DNA of 64,000 nt from Bradyrhizobium sp. GTDB lineage: Bacteria; Pseudomonadota; Alphaproteobacteria; Rhizobiales; Xanthobacteraceae. Where the stretch lies: contig NZ_JALHLP010000002.1 in the NCBI RefSeq assembly GCF_022844465.1, positions 1 through 64,000 on the forward strand, written 5' to 3'. Shown here piece after piece: positions 20,578 to 30,189 of this stretch (its first letter is position 1; each line of letters opens with the position of its first letter). The translations under genes and the position numbers were made by a program. Below the pieces are notes generated by a model, which was given only the letters and a program-made list of their open reading frames with translations, searched no databases and was not told the DNA's origin.

Positions 20578-21831
20578 ATGCTGCACATGAGATCCCTCCC
20601 CTCCACCATCGACGTCGCCATCATCGGCGCGGGCGCCGCCGGCCTCGGCGCCGCCAATGCGCTGAAGGATTCCGGCCCCTCCGTCATTCTGCTGGAAGCG
20701 CGAGGCCGCAGCGGCGGCCGCGCGCACACCGTCATGGCCTCGCCTGAGGTCACCTTTGACGTCGGCTGCGGCTGGCTGCACTCGGCCGACCGCAACTCGT
20801 TCGTGGAAATCGCCGGACGGCTTGATTTCGCGATCGACAAGACCCGCCCGCCGTGGCGCGAGCAGGCGTTCGACAAGGCCTTCCCGCCGGCCGAGCGCGC
20901 CGACTTCATCCGCGCCCTCGACGCCTTCTACGATCGCGCCGAGCAGGCCGCGCAAGCCGGCCGCGACGCCGCCGCCAGTCTCTGTCTGGAGCCCGGCAAC
21001 CGCTGGAACCCGATGATCGATGCGATCTCCACCTACGTCAACGGCTGCGAACTCGACCAGGTGTCGATATCAGACATGGACGCCTATGAGGATACCGAGA
21101 TCAACTGGCGCGTCAGGCGCGGCTACGGCGCGCTGGTCGCGGCCTATGGCACTGCCTGTCCGCTGGCGCTGAATTGCGCTGTGACGCTGATCGACCATTC
21201 CGGCAAGCGCGTTCGCATCGAGACCTCACAGGGGACGCTGACCGCCGCCCAGGTGATCGTCACCGTCCCGACCAGCCTGATCGCCGATGAGACGATTCGC
21301 TTTCATCCGCCGCTGCCGGCCAAGGTCGATGCCGCGCGCGGCCTGCCGCTCGGCCTCGCCGACAAGGTCACGCTGGCGCTGGCCGAGCCTGAAGCGTTGC
21401 CGACGGACGGAAATTTGCGCGGCGCCACCATGCGCACCGACATGGGCACCTATCATCTGCGCCCGTTCGGCCAGCCCTGCATCGAAGGCTTCTTCGGCGG
21501 CCGCTTCGCGCAGGCGCTGGAGGACGCCGGCGACGGCGCGCTGGCCGCGCAAAGCATCGACGAGATCGTGGCGTTCCTCGGCAGCGATTTCCGCCGCAGA
21601 CTGAAGCCGCTGGCGGAATCGCGCTGGGCCCACGACCCCTTCGCCCGCGGTTCCTACTCGCACGCGCTGCCGGGGCACGCCGGGGACCGGGCGGTGCTCG
21701 CCGCACCCGTCGATGGCAGATTGTTCTTTGCCGGCGAGGCGACCTCGCCGGAATTTTTTTCCACCGCGCACGGGGCAAGGGATTCGGGGGAGCGGGCGGC
21801 GGGGGAAGTGCTGGCAGCGCGCGCGGGTTGA
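20578..21831 (+). CDS. FAD-dependent amine oxidase family protein
   Basis: The 417-residue protein is a flavin monoamine oxidase-type enzyme. The FAD-binding dinucleotide fold IIGAGAAGLGAANAL is at about residues 15-29, GGRAHT follows, and the C-terminal FAD motif LFFAGEATSPEFFSTAHGARDSG is intact. Substrates of this family are amines or polyamines, oxidised with release of H2O2; the specific amine is not evident. It starts at ATG 20578 (a second ATG at 20587 is possible), with only a weak ribosome site. No signal peptide is seen, so it is cytoplasmic. Confidence 0.86.
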   Translation: MLHMRSLPSTIDVAIIGAGAAGLGAANALKDSGPSVILLEARGRSGGRAHTVMASPEVTFDVGCGWLHSADRNSFVEIAGRLDFAIDKTRPPWREQAFDKAFPPAERADFIRALDAFYDRAEQAAQAGRDAAASLCLEPGNRWNPMIDAISTYVNGCELDQVSISDMDAYEDTEINWRVRRGYGALVAAYGTACPLALNCAVTLIDHSGKRVRIETSQGTLTAAQVIVTVPTSLIADETIRFHPPLPAKVDAARGLPLGLADKVTLALAEPEALPTDGNLRGATMRTDMGTYHLRPFGQPCIEGFFGGRFAQALEDAGDGALAAQSIDEIVAFLGSDFRRRLKPLAESRWAHDPFARGSYSHALPGHAGDRAVLAAPVDGRLFFAGEATSPEFFSTAHGARDSGERAAGEVLAARAG

Positions 21832-21990
21832 TCGGGCTATGGCCGCAATCGGCACGGCACGGGCACTCAGACAAAAAAACGCGAAAACAACCCCATGCAA
21901 AGCAGAACGGGGCGACCCGGAGAGCCCTTTAGCCGCGCCCAGCGTTCGTCGCTCCGCTCTTCGCGATGACGGCAGGGAAAGCGTTGGCCC

Positions 21991-22398
21991 CTACTCCATC
22001 ACCCTTTCCCGCATCTCCGCATCCGGCACGAAGCACGCCTCGTACTTTCCGAAGATGCCATAGCGGTTTCGCGCGACAAGATCATAGACGGCGTCGCGAA
22101 TCGGCTTTGGGACCGCGCGCAACGCGCGCGTCCAGCCCCATCCCGGCAGCGCGCCCAGCACCGTCAGCGCGGCGTCGGATCTGGAATGCGCGACGCCGCC
22201 ATGGATCACGGCGTTGGTGTCGGGATCGTCGGGATCGATGCCGAAGGCCTGCGCCAGCCTCGTCCTGTAGCGTGACTGGATCGCGGTGAAGCGGAACCTT
22301 CGCGCGGTGTCGCGCGCGGCGACGAAGCGGATCCAGCGCGAGCAGAACACACACAGCCCGTCGTAGAGGATCACATCGTCGTCGGACCAGTCTGTCAT
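21991..22398 (-). CDS. Thiol-disulfide oxidoreductase, DCC (DUF393) family
   Basis: The 135-residue protein carries the family-defining N-terminal motif YDGLCVFCSRWIRF (residues 12-25), with a CxxC-like pair, and the usual GIFGKYEACFVP near the C-terminus. DCC proteins are thought to be thiol-disulfide oxidoreductases of unknown substrate. Its ATG overlaps the stop codon of the upstream hydrolase (ATGA, 22395-22398), so translation is coupled. Confidence 0.88.
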   Translation of the reverse strand: MTDWSDDDVILYDGLCVFCSRWIRFVAARDTARRFRFTAIQSRYRTRLAQAFGIDPDDPDTNAVIHGGVAHSRSDAALTVLGALPGWGWTRALRAVPKPIRDAVYDLVARNRYGIFGKYEACFVPDAEMRERVME

Positions 22399-23291
22399 CG
22401 CTTACCCGCCGGGCTCGGAGACATAGCCTTCAAGGCGCGATCGAGTTCGGGCGCAGCGAGTGCCACCCCGGCTTCGGTTTCCACTAGCCAGTGGCCCTCG
22501 CCGCCATGGGCCGGCAGCACGCGGAAATCGGCCTTGCCCCCGGTGCCGCGAAACGCATCGGCCAGTTGCTGCGACAGCGCCGGGGAAAAATAGCTGTCAT
22601 TGGCGGCGACCAGCCAGGTCACGGCGACGCGCGCGGCCCTGCCGAATTCGCCCGCGGCCGAGATCAGCGCCTGCGGCGCGCAGACCCGGTCGGGGATGTC
22701 GTTGGCGTGGCCGCCGCGGCCCGGCGCGAAGGCGACGACGGCGGCGATTTCGCCCGCGTCCCGGCCTGCCAGCGCCAGCGCGCCCCAGGCGCCGGCCGAA
22801 TGGCCGATCACGACGATGCCGCCCGGCCGGATGAAGGGTTGCCGGCGCAGCGGCGCGGCCGCGGCGGCGATCATGTCGGCGGTGACCCGCCCCGCCCGCG
22901 CATAGTCAGCCTCGTCGCAGCCGCCCTGGTCCTCCAGATATCCGCCGCCGGTGGCGCCATGGCCCGGTCGTTCCGGAACCAGCACGGCGAAACCGCGCCC
23001 CACCAGCCACGCCGCCAGCGCGCGGTATTCGGGTTGCGGCATCTGCGCCCGCCGCAGCGCGTTCTGGGTGGAGGCGTGCGCGATCACGGCGAGCGGGAAC
23101 GGTCCATCGCCCGGCGGCCGAAACAGCAACGCGTGCGATGCGGTTGCGCGATCCGGCGACGGCACCAGCCACCGCTGCAAGCGGTGAGGTTCACCTTCCG
23201 GCCCTTGCGCGCCGACGCCGGGCTGCGCCGCGACGGTCCCGACGCCGAGCACGGCCAGGATCACCACGGCACAAAACAGGCGTGGACGCAT
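22395..23291 (-). CDS. Exported alpha/beta hydrolase
   Basis: The 298-residue protein has a signal peptide (about residues 1-22, ending VAAQ) and an alpha/beta hydrolase fold of the dienelactone-hydrolase/acyl-peptidase-like kind: HAST, the nucleophile elbow VVIGHSAGAWG, and a His in HGGEGHW near the end. It probably hydrolyses an ester or related bond in the periplasm; the substrate is unknown. ATG 23291 opens the signal peptide, and the frame upstream of it is non-conserved. Its stop overlaps the start of the DCC-family gene by four bases, forming an operon. Confidence 0.83.
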   Translation of the reverse strand: MRPRLFCAVVILAVLGVGTVAAQPGVGAQGPEGEPHRLQRWLVPSPDRATASHALLFRPPGDGPFPLAVIAHASTQNALRRAQMPQPEYRALAAWLVGRGFAVLVPERPGHGATGGGYLEDQGGCDEADYARAGRVTADMIAAAAAPLRRQPFIRPGGIVVIGHSAGAWGALALAGRDAGEIAAVVAFAPGRGGHANDIPDRVCAPQALISAAGEFGRAARVAVTWLVAANDSYFSPALSQQLADAFRGTGGKADFRVLPAHGGEGHWLVETEAGVALAAPELDRALKAMSPSPAGKR

Positions 23292-23571
23292 GGATGGTCC
23301 CCGGTGAGTCGAAGCAGTCGCCCGTCGCCGGCTAAATATCGCCGCCGAATCAGATGCTTCAAATTTTCCGTGAACGGAGTTGGCACTCGCGTTGTTCCCG
23401 GTGCTTTCAGCGATGGTTTTTCCTCCCCGCGGCGGCGAAATGCTGATTAACGCAGCTTGATGTCCTCTTCCGGGACACCCAAGCAAAAAAACTGATGCAG
23501 AAAATCCACAGGTTAACCGATAATTAACGATGGACCTTGAAGCCGGCGCGCCGACTTGCTTTGATCTGATC

Positions 23572-24081
23572 ATGAGCACAACCCTGATCGAAGTTCGACC
23601 GGCCAAAGCTGCGGACGCCGCCGCGGTGGCGTCCACCCATGACGAAGCCTGGCGCTCGGCCTATCAGGGCATCATCCCCGGCGCCGAGCTGGAAAAGCTG
23701 ATCAACCGTCGCGGCCCGCAATGGTGGGACAGCGCGATCCGCAAAGGCAGCCGCGTCAGCGTGCTGGTGTTCGGCGACAAGGTCGCGGGCTACGCCAATT
23801 ACGGCCGCAACCGCGCCCGCAGCCTGCATTTCGAAGGCGAGATTTACGAGCTTTATCTGCGGCCGGAATTCCAGGGCCTTGGCTTCGGCCGCCGGCTATT
23901 CACCTCCGCCCGCCGCGACCTGGCGCAGAGCGGGTTGAAGAGCATGGTGATCTGGGCGCTGTCCGATAATGATCCGGCGACGGAGTTCTACCGCGCGCTG
24001 GGCGGGCGCATGGTGGCGCGCTCCTCGGAGAAGTTCGGGCCCAAATCGCTCGACAAGGTCGCGTTCGCCTGGAACAACTGA
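23572..24081 (+). CDS. GNAT family N-acetyltransferase
   Basis: The 169-residue protein has the acetyl-CoA-binding GNAT core, with LYLRPEFQGLGFGRRLF as motif A (R/Q-x-x-G-x-G) and ALSDNDPATEFYRALGG as motif B. It transfers an acetyl group to an unidentified amine substrate. ATG 23572 is chosen because conservation begins there; ATG 23530 would add 14 residues. Neither has a strong ribosome site. Confidence 0.84.
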   Translation: MSTTLIEVRPAKAADAAAVASTHDEAWRSAYQGIIPGAELEKLINRRGPQWWDSAIRKGSRVSVLVFGDKVAGYANYGRNRARSLHFEGEIYELYLRPEFQGLGFGRRLFTSARRDLAQSGLKSMVIWALSDNDPATEFYRALGGRMVARSSEKFGPKSLDKVAFAWNN

Positions 24082-24180
24082 GGCTTATCGCGCTTTTCCC
24101 AGCTCTGCTTCGGGTCTAAACCGACCCCAGCGCGGGATGACTGTTCTTCGAATCGTCATCCCGCTCTGACTATTTGTTTG

Positions 24181-24227
24181 AGCATGATCTTTCCGGAAAA
24201 CCGCTGCACACTTTTCCGGATCATGCT
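24181..24227 (-). repeat. Palindromic intergenic repeat, family A, copy 2
   Basis: AGCATGATC and GATCATGCT flank TTCCGGAAAA and TTTTCCGG. Its reverse complement aligns with the copy at 18488-18533 across the whole length. The outer stem differs by paired changes (GCGC to GCAT on one arm, matched on the other), so pairing has been conserved. It sits 52 bp before ppa. Confidence 0.75.
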
Positions 24228-24278
24228 CTAACGGGCGGCTGATCCCAGCCATGCCCCGAATTCCCAGCGGAGCGCGCC

Positions 24279-24812
24279 ATGCGTATTGACGCCATTTCGA
24301 TTGGAATAAATCCCCCGCACGACGTCAATGTCATCATCGAAGTGCCTGTGGGCGGCGAGCCGATCAAATATGAGATGGACAAGGAGGCCGGCACGCTGGT
24401 GGTCGACCGCTTTCTCTACACGGCGATGCGCTATCCCGGCAATTACGGCTTCATCCCGCACACGCTGTCAGGCGACGGCGACCCCTGCGACGTTCTGGTC
24501 GCCAATACCCGCGCGATCGTGCCGGGCGCGGTCATGAGCGTGCGGCCGGTCGGCGTGCTGCTGATGGAGGACGAGGCGGGCGGCGACGAAAAGATCATCG
24601 CGGTGCCCTCCTCCAAACTGACCCAGCGTTACGACAAGGTCAGGAACTACAGCGACCTGCCGGATATCACGCTGCAGCAGATCCAGCACTTCTTCGAGCA
24701 CTACAAGGATCTCGAGCCCGGCAAATGGGTGAAGGTGCTGCGCTGGGGCGACGCCGCGGACGCGCATCGGCTGATCATGGAAGGCATCGAGCGGGCGAAG
24801 GCAAAGACGTGA
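24279..24812 (+). CDS. ppa: Inorganic pyrophosphatase
   Basis: The 177-residue family I soluble pyrophosphatase hydrolyses PPi to phosphate, pulling biosynthetic reactions forward. The signature [10 protein letters not shown] with its metal-binding aspartates is present, as are YGFIPHTL and [10 protein letters not shown]. The hexameric bacterial type has about this length. ATG 24279 is the natural start. A palindromic repeat follows the stop directly. Confidence 0.96.
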   Translation: MRIDAISIGINPPHDVNVIIEVPVGGEPIKYEMDKEAGTLVVDRFLYTAMRYPGNYGFIPHTLSGDGDPCDVLVANTRAIVPGAVMSVRPVGVLLMEDEAGGDEKIIAVPSSKLTQRYDKVRNYSDLPDITLQQIQHFFEHYKDLEPGKWVKVLRWGDAADAHRLIMEGIERAKAKT

Positions 24813-24815
24813 GCC

Positions 24816-24920
24816 CGTCATTCCGGGGCGATGCGAAGCATCGAGCTATGGTGCGCAATTGCGCACCTGAGAATCTCGAGGTTCCGGGTTCGCCCGCTCC
24901 GCGCGCGCCCCGGAACGACG
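24816..24920. repeat. Palindromic intergenic repeat, family C
   Basis: Outer arms CGTCATTCCGGGGCG and CGCCCCGGAACGACG (one mismatch) enclose a perfect 16-bp palindrome GTGCGCAATTGCGCAC at 24851-24866. It fills the gap between the convergent ppa and folD genes and could terminate both. Confidence 0.75.
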
Positions 24921-24925
24921 ACCAT

Positions 24926-25810
24926 CTACACCCCCGGCTTCGGCAGCCCGGCAATCGCGCAGGCCGCGCGCAGCGTGTTGACCAGGAGGCACGCCACCGT
25001 CATCTGCCCGACGCCACCCGGCACCGGCGTGATCGCGCCCGCCACCTCGGCCACTTCCCTGAAGGCGACATCGCCGACCAGCCGGGTCTTGCCGTCGCCG
25101 GCTGGCAGCCGGTTGATCCCGACGTCGATCACGGTAGCACCCGGCTTGATCCAGTCGGCGCGCACCATCTCCGGCCTGCCGACGGCGGCGTAGACGAGGT
25201 CGGCGCGGGCGCAGAGTCGCGCCAGCTCGCGCGAGCGCGAATGCGCGATCGTCACCGTCGCGTTCTCGTTGAGCAGCAATTGCAGCAACGGCCGGCCAAC
25301 CAGGTTGGAACGGCCGATGACGATGGCGTTCATGCCCTCCAGCGAGGCATGCACGCTCTTGGTCAGGATGATGCAGCCGAGCGGCGTGCACGGCGACAGC
25401 GCCTCGAAACCGCCGGCGAGCCGGCCGGCATTGCTAGGATGCAACCCGTCGACATCCTTGGCCGGATCGATGGCGTTGATGACCGTTTCGGTGTGGATCG
25501 ACTTCGGCAGCGGCAATTGCACGAGAATGCCGTGCACCGCGGGATCGCGGTTCAGCTTCGCGATCAGCGCCAGCAGGTCGGCCTGCGCGATTTCGGCGGA
25601 CAGCCGGTGCTCGAACGAGGCCATGCCGGCGGCCTGGGTCTGCGTGTGCTTGCTGCGGACATAGACCTCGCTGGCGGGGTCATTGCCGACCAGCACCACC
25701 GCAAGCCCCGGCGTCAACCGATGCGCGCGCTTGAGCCGCGCCACCTCGTCGGCGACGCGGGCGCGAAGCTCGGCTGCGATGAGCTTTCCATCGATGATGC
25801 GGGCGGTCAT
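24926..25810 (-). CDS. folD: Bifunctional methylene-THF dehydrogenase/cyclohydrolase
   Basis: FolD interconverts methylene-, methenyl- and 10-formyl-tetrahydrofolate with NADP, supplying one-carbon units. The 294-residue protein shows the family patterns [14 protein letters not shown] (catalytic Lys), QLPLPKSI, and the NADP-binding [15 protein letters not shown], ending with [13 protein letters not shown]. The ATG at 25810 is standard. It is followed downstream by the repeat shared with ppa, and preceded by yggT in the same direction with a 38-bp gap, suggesting one transcript. Confidence 0.96.
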   Translation of the reverse strand: MTARIIDGKLIAAELRARVADEVARLKRAHRLTPGLAVVLVGNDPASEVYVRSKHTQTQAAGMASFEHRLSAEIAQADLLALIAKLNRDPAVHGILVQLPLPKSIHTETVINAIDPAKDVDGLHPSNAGRLAGGFEALSPCTPLGCIILTKSVHASLEGMNAIVIGRSNLVGRPLLQLLLNENATVTIAHSRSRELARLCARADLVYAAVGRPEMVRADWIKPGATVIDVGINRLPAGDGKTRLVGDVAFREVAEVAGAITPVPGGVGQMTVACLLVNTLRAACAIAGLPKPGV

Positions 25811-25848
25811 CTCAACACCAGGCGTCCATCAGCGGGTGACGTCCGCCA

Positions 25849-26139
25849 TCAGAAGACGTTGGGGTAGATGTAGTAGGCGATCACGCGCTGGATCAGCAGG
25901 ATGATCAGGATCAGGATAATCGGCGAGATGTCGAGACCGCCGAGATTGGGCATGAACCGGCGGATCGGCGCCAGCGCCGGCTCGGTGATCCGGTAGAGGA
26001 ATTCCGCCACCGCCGCGACGAACTGGTTGCGCGTATTCACGACATTGAAGGCGATCAGCCAGGACAGGATGGCTGAGGCGATCAATAGCCAGACATAGAG
26101 GTCGAGGATGATGATGATGATGTCGAGGATAGCGCGCAT
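25849..26139 (-). CDS. YggT family membrane protein
   Basis: The 96-residue protein has two hydrophobic halves (about 5-30 and 68-92) around a polar loop with the family motif [18 protein letters not shown]. YggT/Ycf19 proteins are small inner-membrane proteins linked to osmotic shock and cell-envelope organisation. A run of ATG triplets on the forward strand near the start encodes a poly-Ile stretch. It is upstream of folD in the same direction. Confidence 0.88.
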   Translation of the reverse strand: MRAILDIIIIILDLYVWLLIASAILSWLIAFNVVNTRNQFVAAVAEFLYRITEPALAPIRRFMPNLGGLDISPIILILIILLIQRVIAYYIYPNVF

Positions 26140-26257
26140 ATGGCGGGGGCTCGCAGATGGGTCGTCAAGCTAGATATCGGTTTGGCCCGCCGCAAACAAG
26201 TGAAGTTCCCGGCAAAATGACGCTGAAACCGGCTGCTTCAGGTTTCTTGCACCGTTC

Positions 26258-26286
26258 TTGACTTGACCTTGGGCCGGACGGTAAAT
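26258..26286 (+). promoter_or_regulatory. Candidate housekeeping promoter of tRNA-Ala
   Basis: TTGACT (26258-26263) and GTAAAT (26281-26286) are spaced by 17 bases and would start transcription about 40 bases before the tRNA. The -35 matches five of six consensus bases; the -10 is weaker. Confidence 0.45.
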
Positions 26287-26332
26287 GGCGCCGATTGTCG
26301 GGCGCTTCGGATCACATCGAGGCGGTCGCGAT

Positions 26333-26408
<76 letters not shown>

Positions 26409-26478
26409 GCCTTCGCTCGCTTCGCGAGCTTCGGCTGGGCAAGCCCGGAAAGTCTATCGTAGCGAAGTGAGCGAAGGC
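26409..26478 (+). terminator. Long hairpin directly after tRNA-Ala
   Basis: Seventeen-base arms (GCCTTCGCTCGCTTCGC and its complement with one G-T wobble position) begin at the base after the tRNA's CCA. It can act in 3' end formation, though there is no T-tract; it may alternatively be a dispersed repeat. Confidence 0.5.
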
Positions 26479-26553
26479 TGCCACGCCATAGCCCGAAGGG
26501 CGACGGCGGGCCTGGGCAAGCCTTACCTCGGCGAATTCCGGTAGATCGACCCC

Positions 26554-27366
26554 TCACCTCCCCGTAAACTTCGGCGCGCGCTTCTCCACGAAGCTCGCCA
26601 CCCCCTCCTTGAAATCACTTCCCTTCAGCGCGATCTGCATTTCGCGGTTGGCGTCGATGGTGGCTTCCGCGAGCGTCTGGAACGGCACGTCGTAGAGCTG
26701 GCGCTTGATCACCGAAATCGCACTCGGCGAAACGAAATCGGCGAGATCGCGGGCATAGGCATAGGTCTGCTCGCGCAACTGGTCCGGCGGATAGAGCCGG
26801 TTGACCAGGCCGATGCGCAGCGCCTCGTCGCTTGGGACCCGCCGCGCGGACATCAACAGGTCGAGCGCGTTGGCGTGGCCGACGATGCGCGGCAGCATCC
26901 AGCTGATGCCGTGCTCGGCGATCAGCCCGCGGCGGGCGAACGCGGTCGTGAAAACGGTGTTGTCGGCCGCAAACCGCAGGTCGCAATAGAGCGCGTGCAC
27001 CAGGCCGATGCCGGCAGTGGCGCCGTTGAGCATGCCGATCACCGGCTTTGGGATCGCCGGGTAGTAAGCGTAGCGCGTCTGCCAGTCCGCCCGGCGGTTC
27101 ATGTCGAACGACGGGGTGCTCTCGCCGCGCCTGACCTCGTTGGGGTCGATGCCCTGCAACGCCTCCATGTCGGCGCCCGCGCAGAACGCGCGCCCGGCGC
27201 CGGTGAGGATGATGACGCGGACATTGTCGTCGGCAGCGCAAGCCTCCATCGCGTGGCGCACGTCGCGCTCCATGACCGCGGTCCAGGCGTTCATGCGCTC
27301 AGGCCGGTTGAGCGTGATGGTCGCGATCTTGTCGCTCACCTCGTAGAGAATATGCTGATAGTTCAC
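26554..27366 (-). CDS. Enoyl-CoA hydratase/isomerase family protein
   Basis: The 270-residue crotonase-fold protein has the oxyanion-hole segments [12 protein letters not shown] (about 56-67) and [20 protein letters not shown]. It probably hydrates enoyl-CoA in fatty acid or amino acid breakdown, but the catalytic Glu pair of the classical hydratase is not clearly placed, so another crotonase reaction is possible. The GTG start has GGGAGG upstream. The gene stands alone, with the tRNA region downstream. Confidence 0.88.
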   Translation of the reverse strand: MNYQHILYEVSDKIATITLNRPERMNAWTAVMERDVRHAMEACAADDNVRVIILTGAGRAFCAGADMEALQGIDPNEVRRGESTPSFDMNRRADWQTRYAYYPAIPKPVIGMLNGATAGIGLVHALYCDLRFAADNTVFTTAFARRGLIAEHGISWMLPRIVGHANALDLLMSARRVPSDEALRIGLVNRLYPPDQLREQTYAYARDLADFVSPSAISVIKRQLYDVPFQTLAEATIDANREMQIALKGSDFKEGVASFVEKRAPKFTGR

Positions 27367-27478
27367 CCGCGACCTCCCTTGTGATTTCCAGCGTTTGGCG
27401 CGCTTTGGACAGCGATACTATCACAATCGGAGATTTTCGGAGCCAATCGGCCGGCGGCGGACAAATTCCGGCAAGCGG

Positions 27479-28261
27479 CTATTCGGCGGCTTGCAGCACG
27501 CTCGATCGTGGCGCGCGCGCGAGCCAGCGCGCGATGAAGTTCGTCAGCCACGCGCGTTCGCACGCGTCATGCATCGCGCGACCTTCGAAGTGAAGATGAC
27601 GGGGATGCGCGCCCGGCGAATCCAGCCGCGCGCATCCCTTGGTGGTCCAGCGGTGCATCAGCGCGTAGGTCACATCGGGATGAAACTGGAAGCCGAACGC
27701 GTGGCCCGACTGGAACGCCTGCACCGGGAAATCGTCGCCTTCGGCGAGCAGTTCGGCGCCGCGCGGCAGTTGGAACCCTTCGAGATGCCAGTGATAGACC
27801 CGCTCCGGCCAGTCCGGGCACAGCGCATGCCCGGCGGCGGTGGGACGGATCGGATAGTAACCGACCTCGACCCGGCCCTGGCGATGCGGCGCGACCGGCG
27901 CGCCGAGTTGCCGGGCGAGCATCTGGGCGCCGAGGCAAATGCCCAGAAACGGCCGCTGCTCTCGCAAGGGCACCTTGATCCAGTCGATCTCCCGGCGCAC
28001 ATACTCGTCGGGATCGTTGGCGCTCATCGGGCCGCCGAAAATCACCGCGCCGGCATGCTGTTCGAGCGTTTCCGGCAGGGGGTCGCCGAACCGCGGGCGC
28101 CTGATGTCGAGGGGATGGCCGAGCGCGCGCAGCGCATTGCCGACCCGGCCCGGCGTTGATGTCTCCTGGTGCAGGACGATCAAGACCGGCAGCGGATTCC
28201 ACCGCGTCTGCCCGGTAAAAGGCTGGACGATATGGCCTTTTTTGATCGACCGGAACGACAT
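27479..28261 (-). CDS. Class I glutamine amidotransferase-like protein
   Basis: The 260-residue protein is a stand-alone class I glutamine amidotransferase domain of the GMP-synthase-like kind (GATase1). The nucleophile elbow LGICLGAQMLA is intact. The catalytic His is in FQFHPDVT, where the usual Glu (HPE) is Asp. Members hydrolyse glutamine or gamma-glutamyl compounds and pass ammonia to a partner; no synthetase partner is adjacent. ATG 28261 is chosen with GAGG upstream; ATG 28297 adds 12 residues. Confidence 0.8.
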   Translation of the reverse strand: MSFRSIKKGHIVQPFTGQTRWNPLPVLIVLHQETSTPGRVGNALRALGHPLDIRRPRFGDPLPETLEQHAGAVIFGGPMSANDPDEYVRREIDWIKVPLREQRPFLGICLGAQMLARQLGAPVAPHRQGRVEVGYYPIRPTAAGHALCPDWPERVYHWHLEGFQLPRGAELLAEGDDFPVQAFQSGHAFGFQFHPDVTYALMHRWTTKGCARLDSPGAHPRHLHFEGRAMHDACERAWLTNFIARWLARAPRSSVLQAAE

Positions 28262-28424
28262 TGACGTGGCCTCGGGCGCACCTCGAACGCAAATCATGCC
28301 GAGGTGAGTGTTAATTTCAGGTGATCTGACGCGGACTTGCGGGAGATTATAAGCAAGGCGCGGGCCATCTGTGCGCCTGGTCACACTGCCCACACGGGCC
28401 GGCCTGGACTTCGAAAATGCCGCC

Positions 28425-29204
28425 TTAGCGCTTGCGCAGCTGGAATCGGCCGACGGCTCCGAGCACAAACGAGCGTGGGAAGAAACGGAGCAGGATCGGC
28501 ACGATCTTGATGCCAAAGCCGGGCAACACCGCGCGCTTGTTGGACATCAAGCCGCGATAGGCCTGGCGGGCGACGGCGGCCGGCAGGACGTTGAGGACCA
28601 CCGAGTCAAATCCGGGTTTCAGCCCGGCGCGGGCCTGAAATTCCGAAGGGACCGGGCCGGGGCATACGACCGTGACACGCACGCCGTGCGGCGCCAGCTC
28701 GGCACGCATCGCCTCGGTGAACGAAAGCACATAGGCCTTGGATGCGTAATAGACCGCCATTCCCGGTCCCGGCATGAACCCCGCGATCGATCCGATGTTG
28801 AGGAGACCGCCGCGATGGCGGATCAGATGGTCGGAAAACCGCAACGACAGCTCGGTCAGCGCCCGGATGTTGACGGCGATCATGTCGAGCTGATCGCCGA
28901 GATCCTGCTGGTTCGCCCTGCCGAACAGGCCGTATCCAGCGTTGTTGACGACGTACTCGATCTCAACGCCGGCGGCGGCCAACGCCTCGGCGATCCTGTC
29001 GCCGGAGTCCGGCTGCATCAGGTCGCAGGGAATCACGATCGGCGCCATGCCGCCGGCGGCCGTGATTTCTTCCGCAAGCGCCGTGAGGCGATCACCACGC
29101 CGGGCCACCAGGGCCACGCGATGGCCTTCCGATGCAAAGACGCGCGCCAATTCGCTGCCAATGCCCGCCGACGCGCCGGTAATCAGCGTCACACGCTCAG
29201 TCAC
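28425..29204 (-). CDS. Classical short-chain dehydrogenase/reductase
   Basis: The 259-residue protein has TGASAGIG for cofactor binding (about residues 8-15), NNAGYG, a catalytic Ser in GSIAG and the intact YYASK catalytic pair. A hydrophobic, Arg-rich C-terminus (VPILLRFFPRS) may associate with the membrane, as in the DltE-like group. The start is GTG 29204; an in-frame ATG at 29273 would add 23 non-conserved residues. Substrate unknown. Confidence 0.84.
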   Translation of the reverse strand: MTERVTLITGASAGIGSELARVFASEGHRVALVARRGDRLTALAEEITAAGGMAPIVIPCDLMQPDSGDRIAEALAAAGVEIEYVVNNAGYGLFGRANQQDLGDQLDMIAVNIRALTELSLRFSDHLIRHRGGLLNIGSIAGFMPGPGMAVYYASKAYVLSFTEAMRAELAPHGVRVTVVCPGPVPSEFQARAGLKPGFDSVVLNVLPAAVARQAYRGLMSNKRAVLPGFGIKIVPILLRFFPRSFVLGAVGRFQLRKR

Positions 29205-29481
29205 GATCGAATGCTCTAAATCAATGGTCGATGTCGCGGGCGGACGAGAGCATAGGCCGGTGGTCAGACGCAAGTCGTGTCAGCCATGTCAGCGGCCGTC
29301 GCGCCGCGCGGCGGGCTTGTTTTCAGGCCTTTTGAGGCCTGTGGGCGCGATGACGACTGGTTGCGCCGCCCGTTGCACGCGTGCGCAGCTTCCAACGAGG
29401 CCGCGCCAACGCCCGCCAATCATGACGTCGGATCAGCCGTGATCGCCTTGTTTCGATTCCATCGAGACGAAAAATCGGGTC

Positions 29482-29976
29482 TCAACCCGTCGCCTGCGCC
29501 GCATCGGCCGGCCGCCCCGCTTGCCGTTCCGCCACCCGGTGCTTGAGCTCGATGCGGTCTCGCGACGAAATGCCCAGAAGGTCCGCCGCCCGCCAGACCA
29601 CGTTGTCCTCGAATTCGCTGACCTGACCATCGGCATAGACCACTTCCCACATCATCTCGATGATGCGCAGCCTGCCCTCCTCATTCACCGAACGCATGAT
29701 GACGCTGGTGAAATTGTAGAGATCAACCGCCTCGCCTTCGACGCGCGTGGCCGACGCGATCAGCTGGTCCGCGGTGCCGGGATCGAGCTTGAACCTGGTT
29801 TCGATCAGGCTGTGCAGTTTGCGCTTCTCGACCCGGCTCGGCTCGCCGTCGAGCGAGACGACATGGACCAGCAACGCGGTTGCCGCCAGGAGATAGCCGG
29901 TATCGTCAAACGTCCGGTCGGCCTCGGCGCTGGGAGCAAGGATGTCGGCAATGAATTGGCGCAGTCCGTCCAGCAT
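29482..29976 (-). CDS. TerB family protein
   Basis: The 164-residue helical protein matches the TerB/tellurite-resistance fold, with acidic repeats such as VVSLDGEPSRVEKRKL and VVYADGQVSEFEDNVVWRAADLLGIS that bind metal. Its standalone presence, without other ter genes, is common in alphaproteobacteria and does not imply tellurite resistance. ATG 29976 is used; the frame extends upstream without conservation. Confidence 0.84.
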   Translation of the reverse strand: MLDGLRQFIADILAPSAEADRTFDDTGYLLAATALLVHVVSLDGEPSRVEKRKLHSLIETRFKLDPGTADQLIASATRVEGEAVDLYNFTSVIMRSVNEEGRLRIIEMMWEVVYADGQVSEFEDNVVWRAADLLGISSRDRIELKHRVAERQAGRPADAAQATG

Positions 29977-30121
29977 CAACCTGCTCGCAAGAATCGGGGG
30001 GAAGGCGGTTCGATCGAATATGGGATAGCGATCCCGCATTCGCAATCGGCGCGACAAAGCCGCCCCAACCGGGGCTGCCCCTAGATCAGCCGCTTCGCCG
30101 CAGGGATGGCGAACTATTACT

Positions 30122-30142
30122 TGCAAATCATTCGCATTTGCA
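30122..30142 (+). promoter_or_regulatory. Fur-like palindrome upstream of the cupredoxin gene
   Basis: TGCAAAT-CATTCGC-ATTTGCA is a perfect inverted repeat with 7-base arms and a 7-base spacer in an AT-rich stretch 48 bp before the start codon. The core AAATCATTCGCATTT resembles Fur-type iron boxes. The regulator is not identified here. Confidence 0.5.
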
Positions 30143-30189
30143 TTATTAGAAAAATCGTTGTTTCATTTGGATAATTTCAGGAGGGACAC

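Noticed and set aside
23380..23396. Sigma-54-like TTGGCACTCGCGTTGTT upstream of the GNAT gene
   Set aside because: The -12 element reads TTGT rather than TTGC, and there is no NtrC or NifA site nearby; it is probably chance.
29277..29546. 89-residue forward reading frame between the SDR and terB
   Set aside because: It overlaps the terB gene end on the other strand and has no conserved features.
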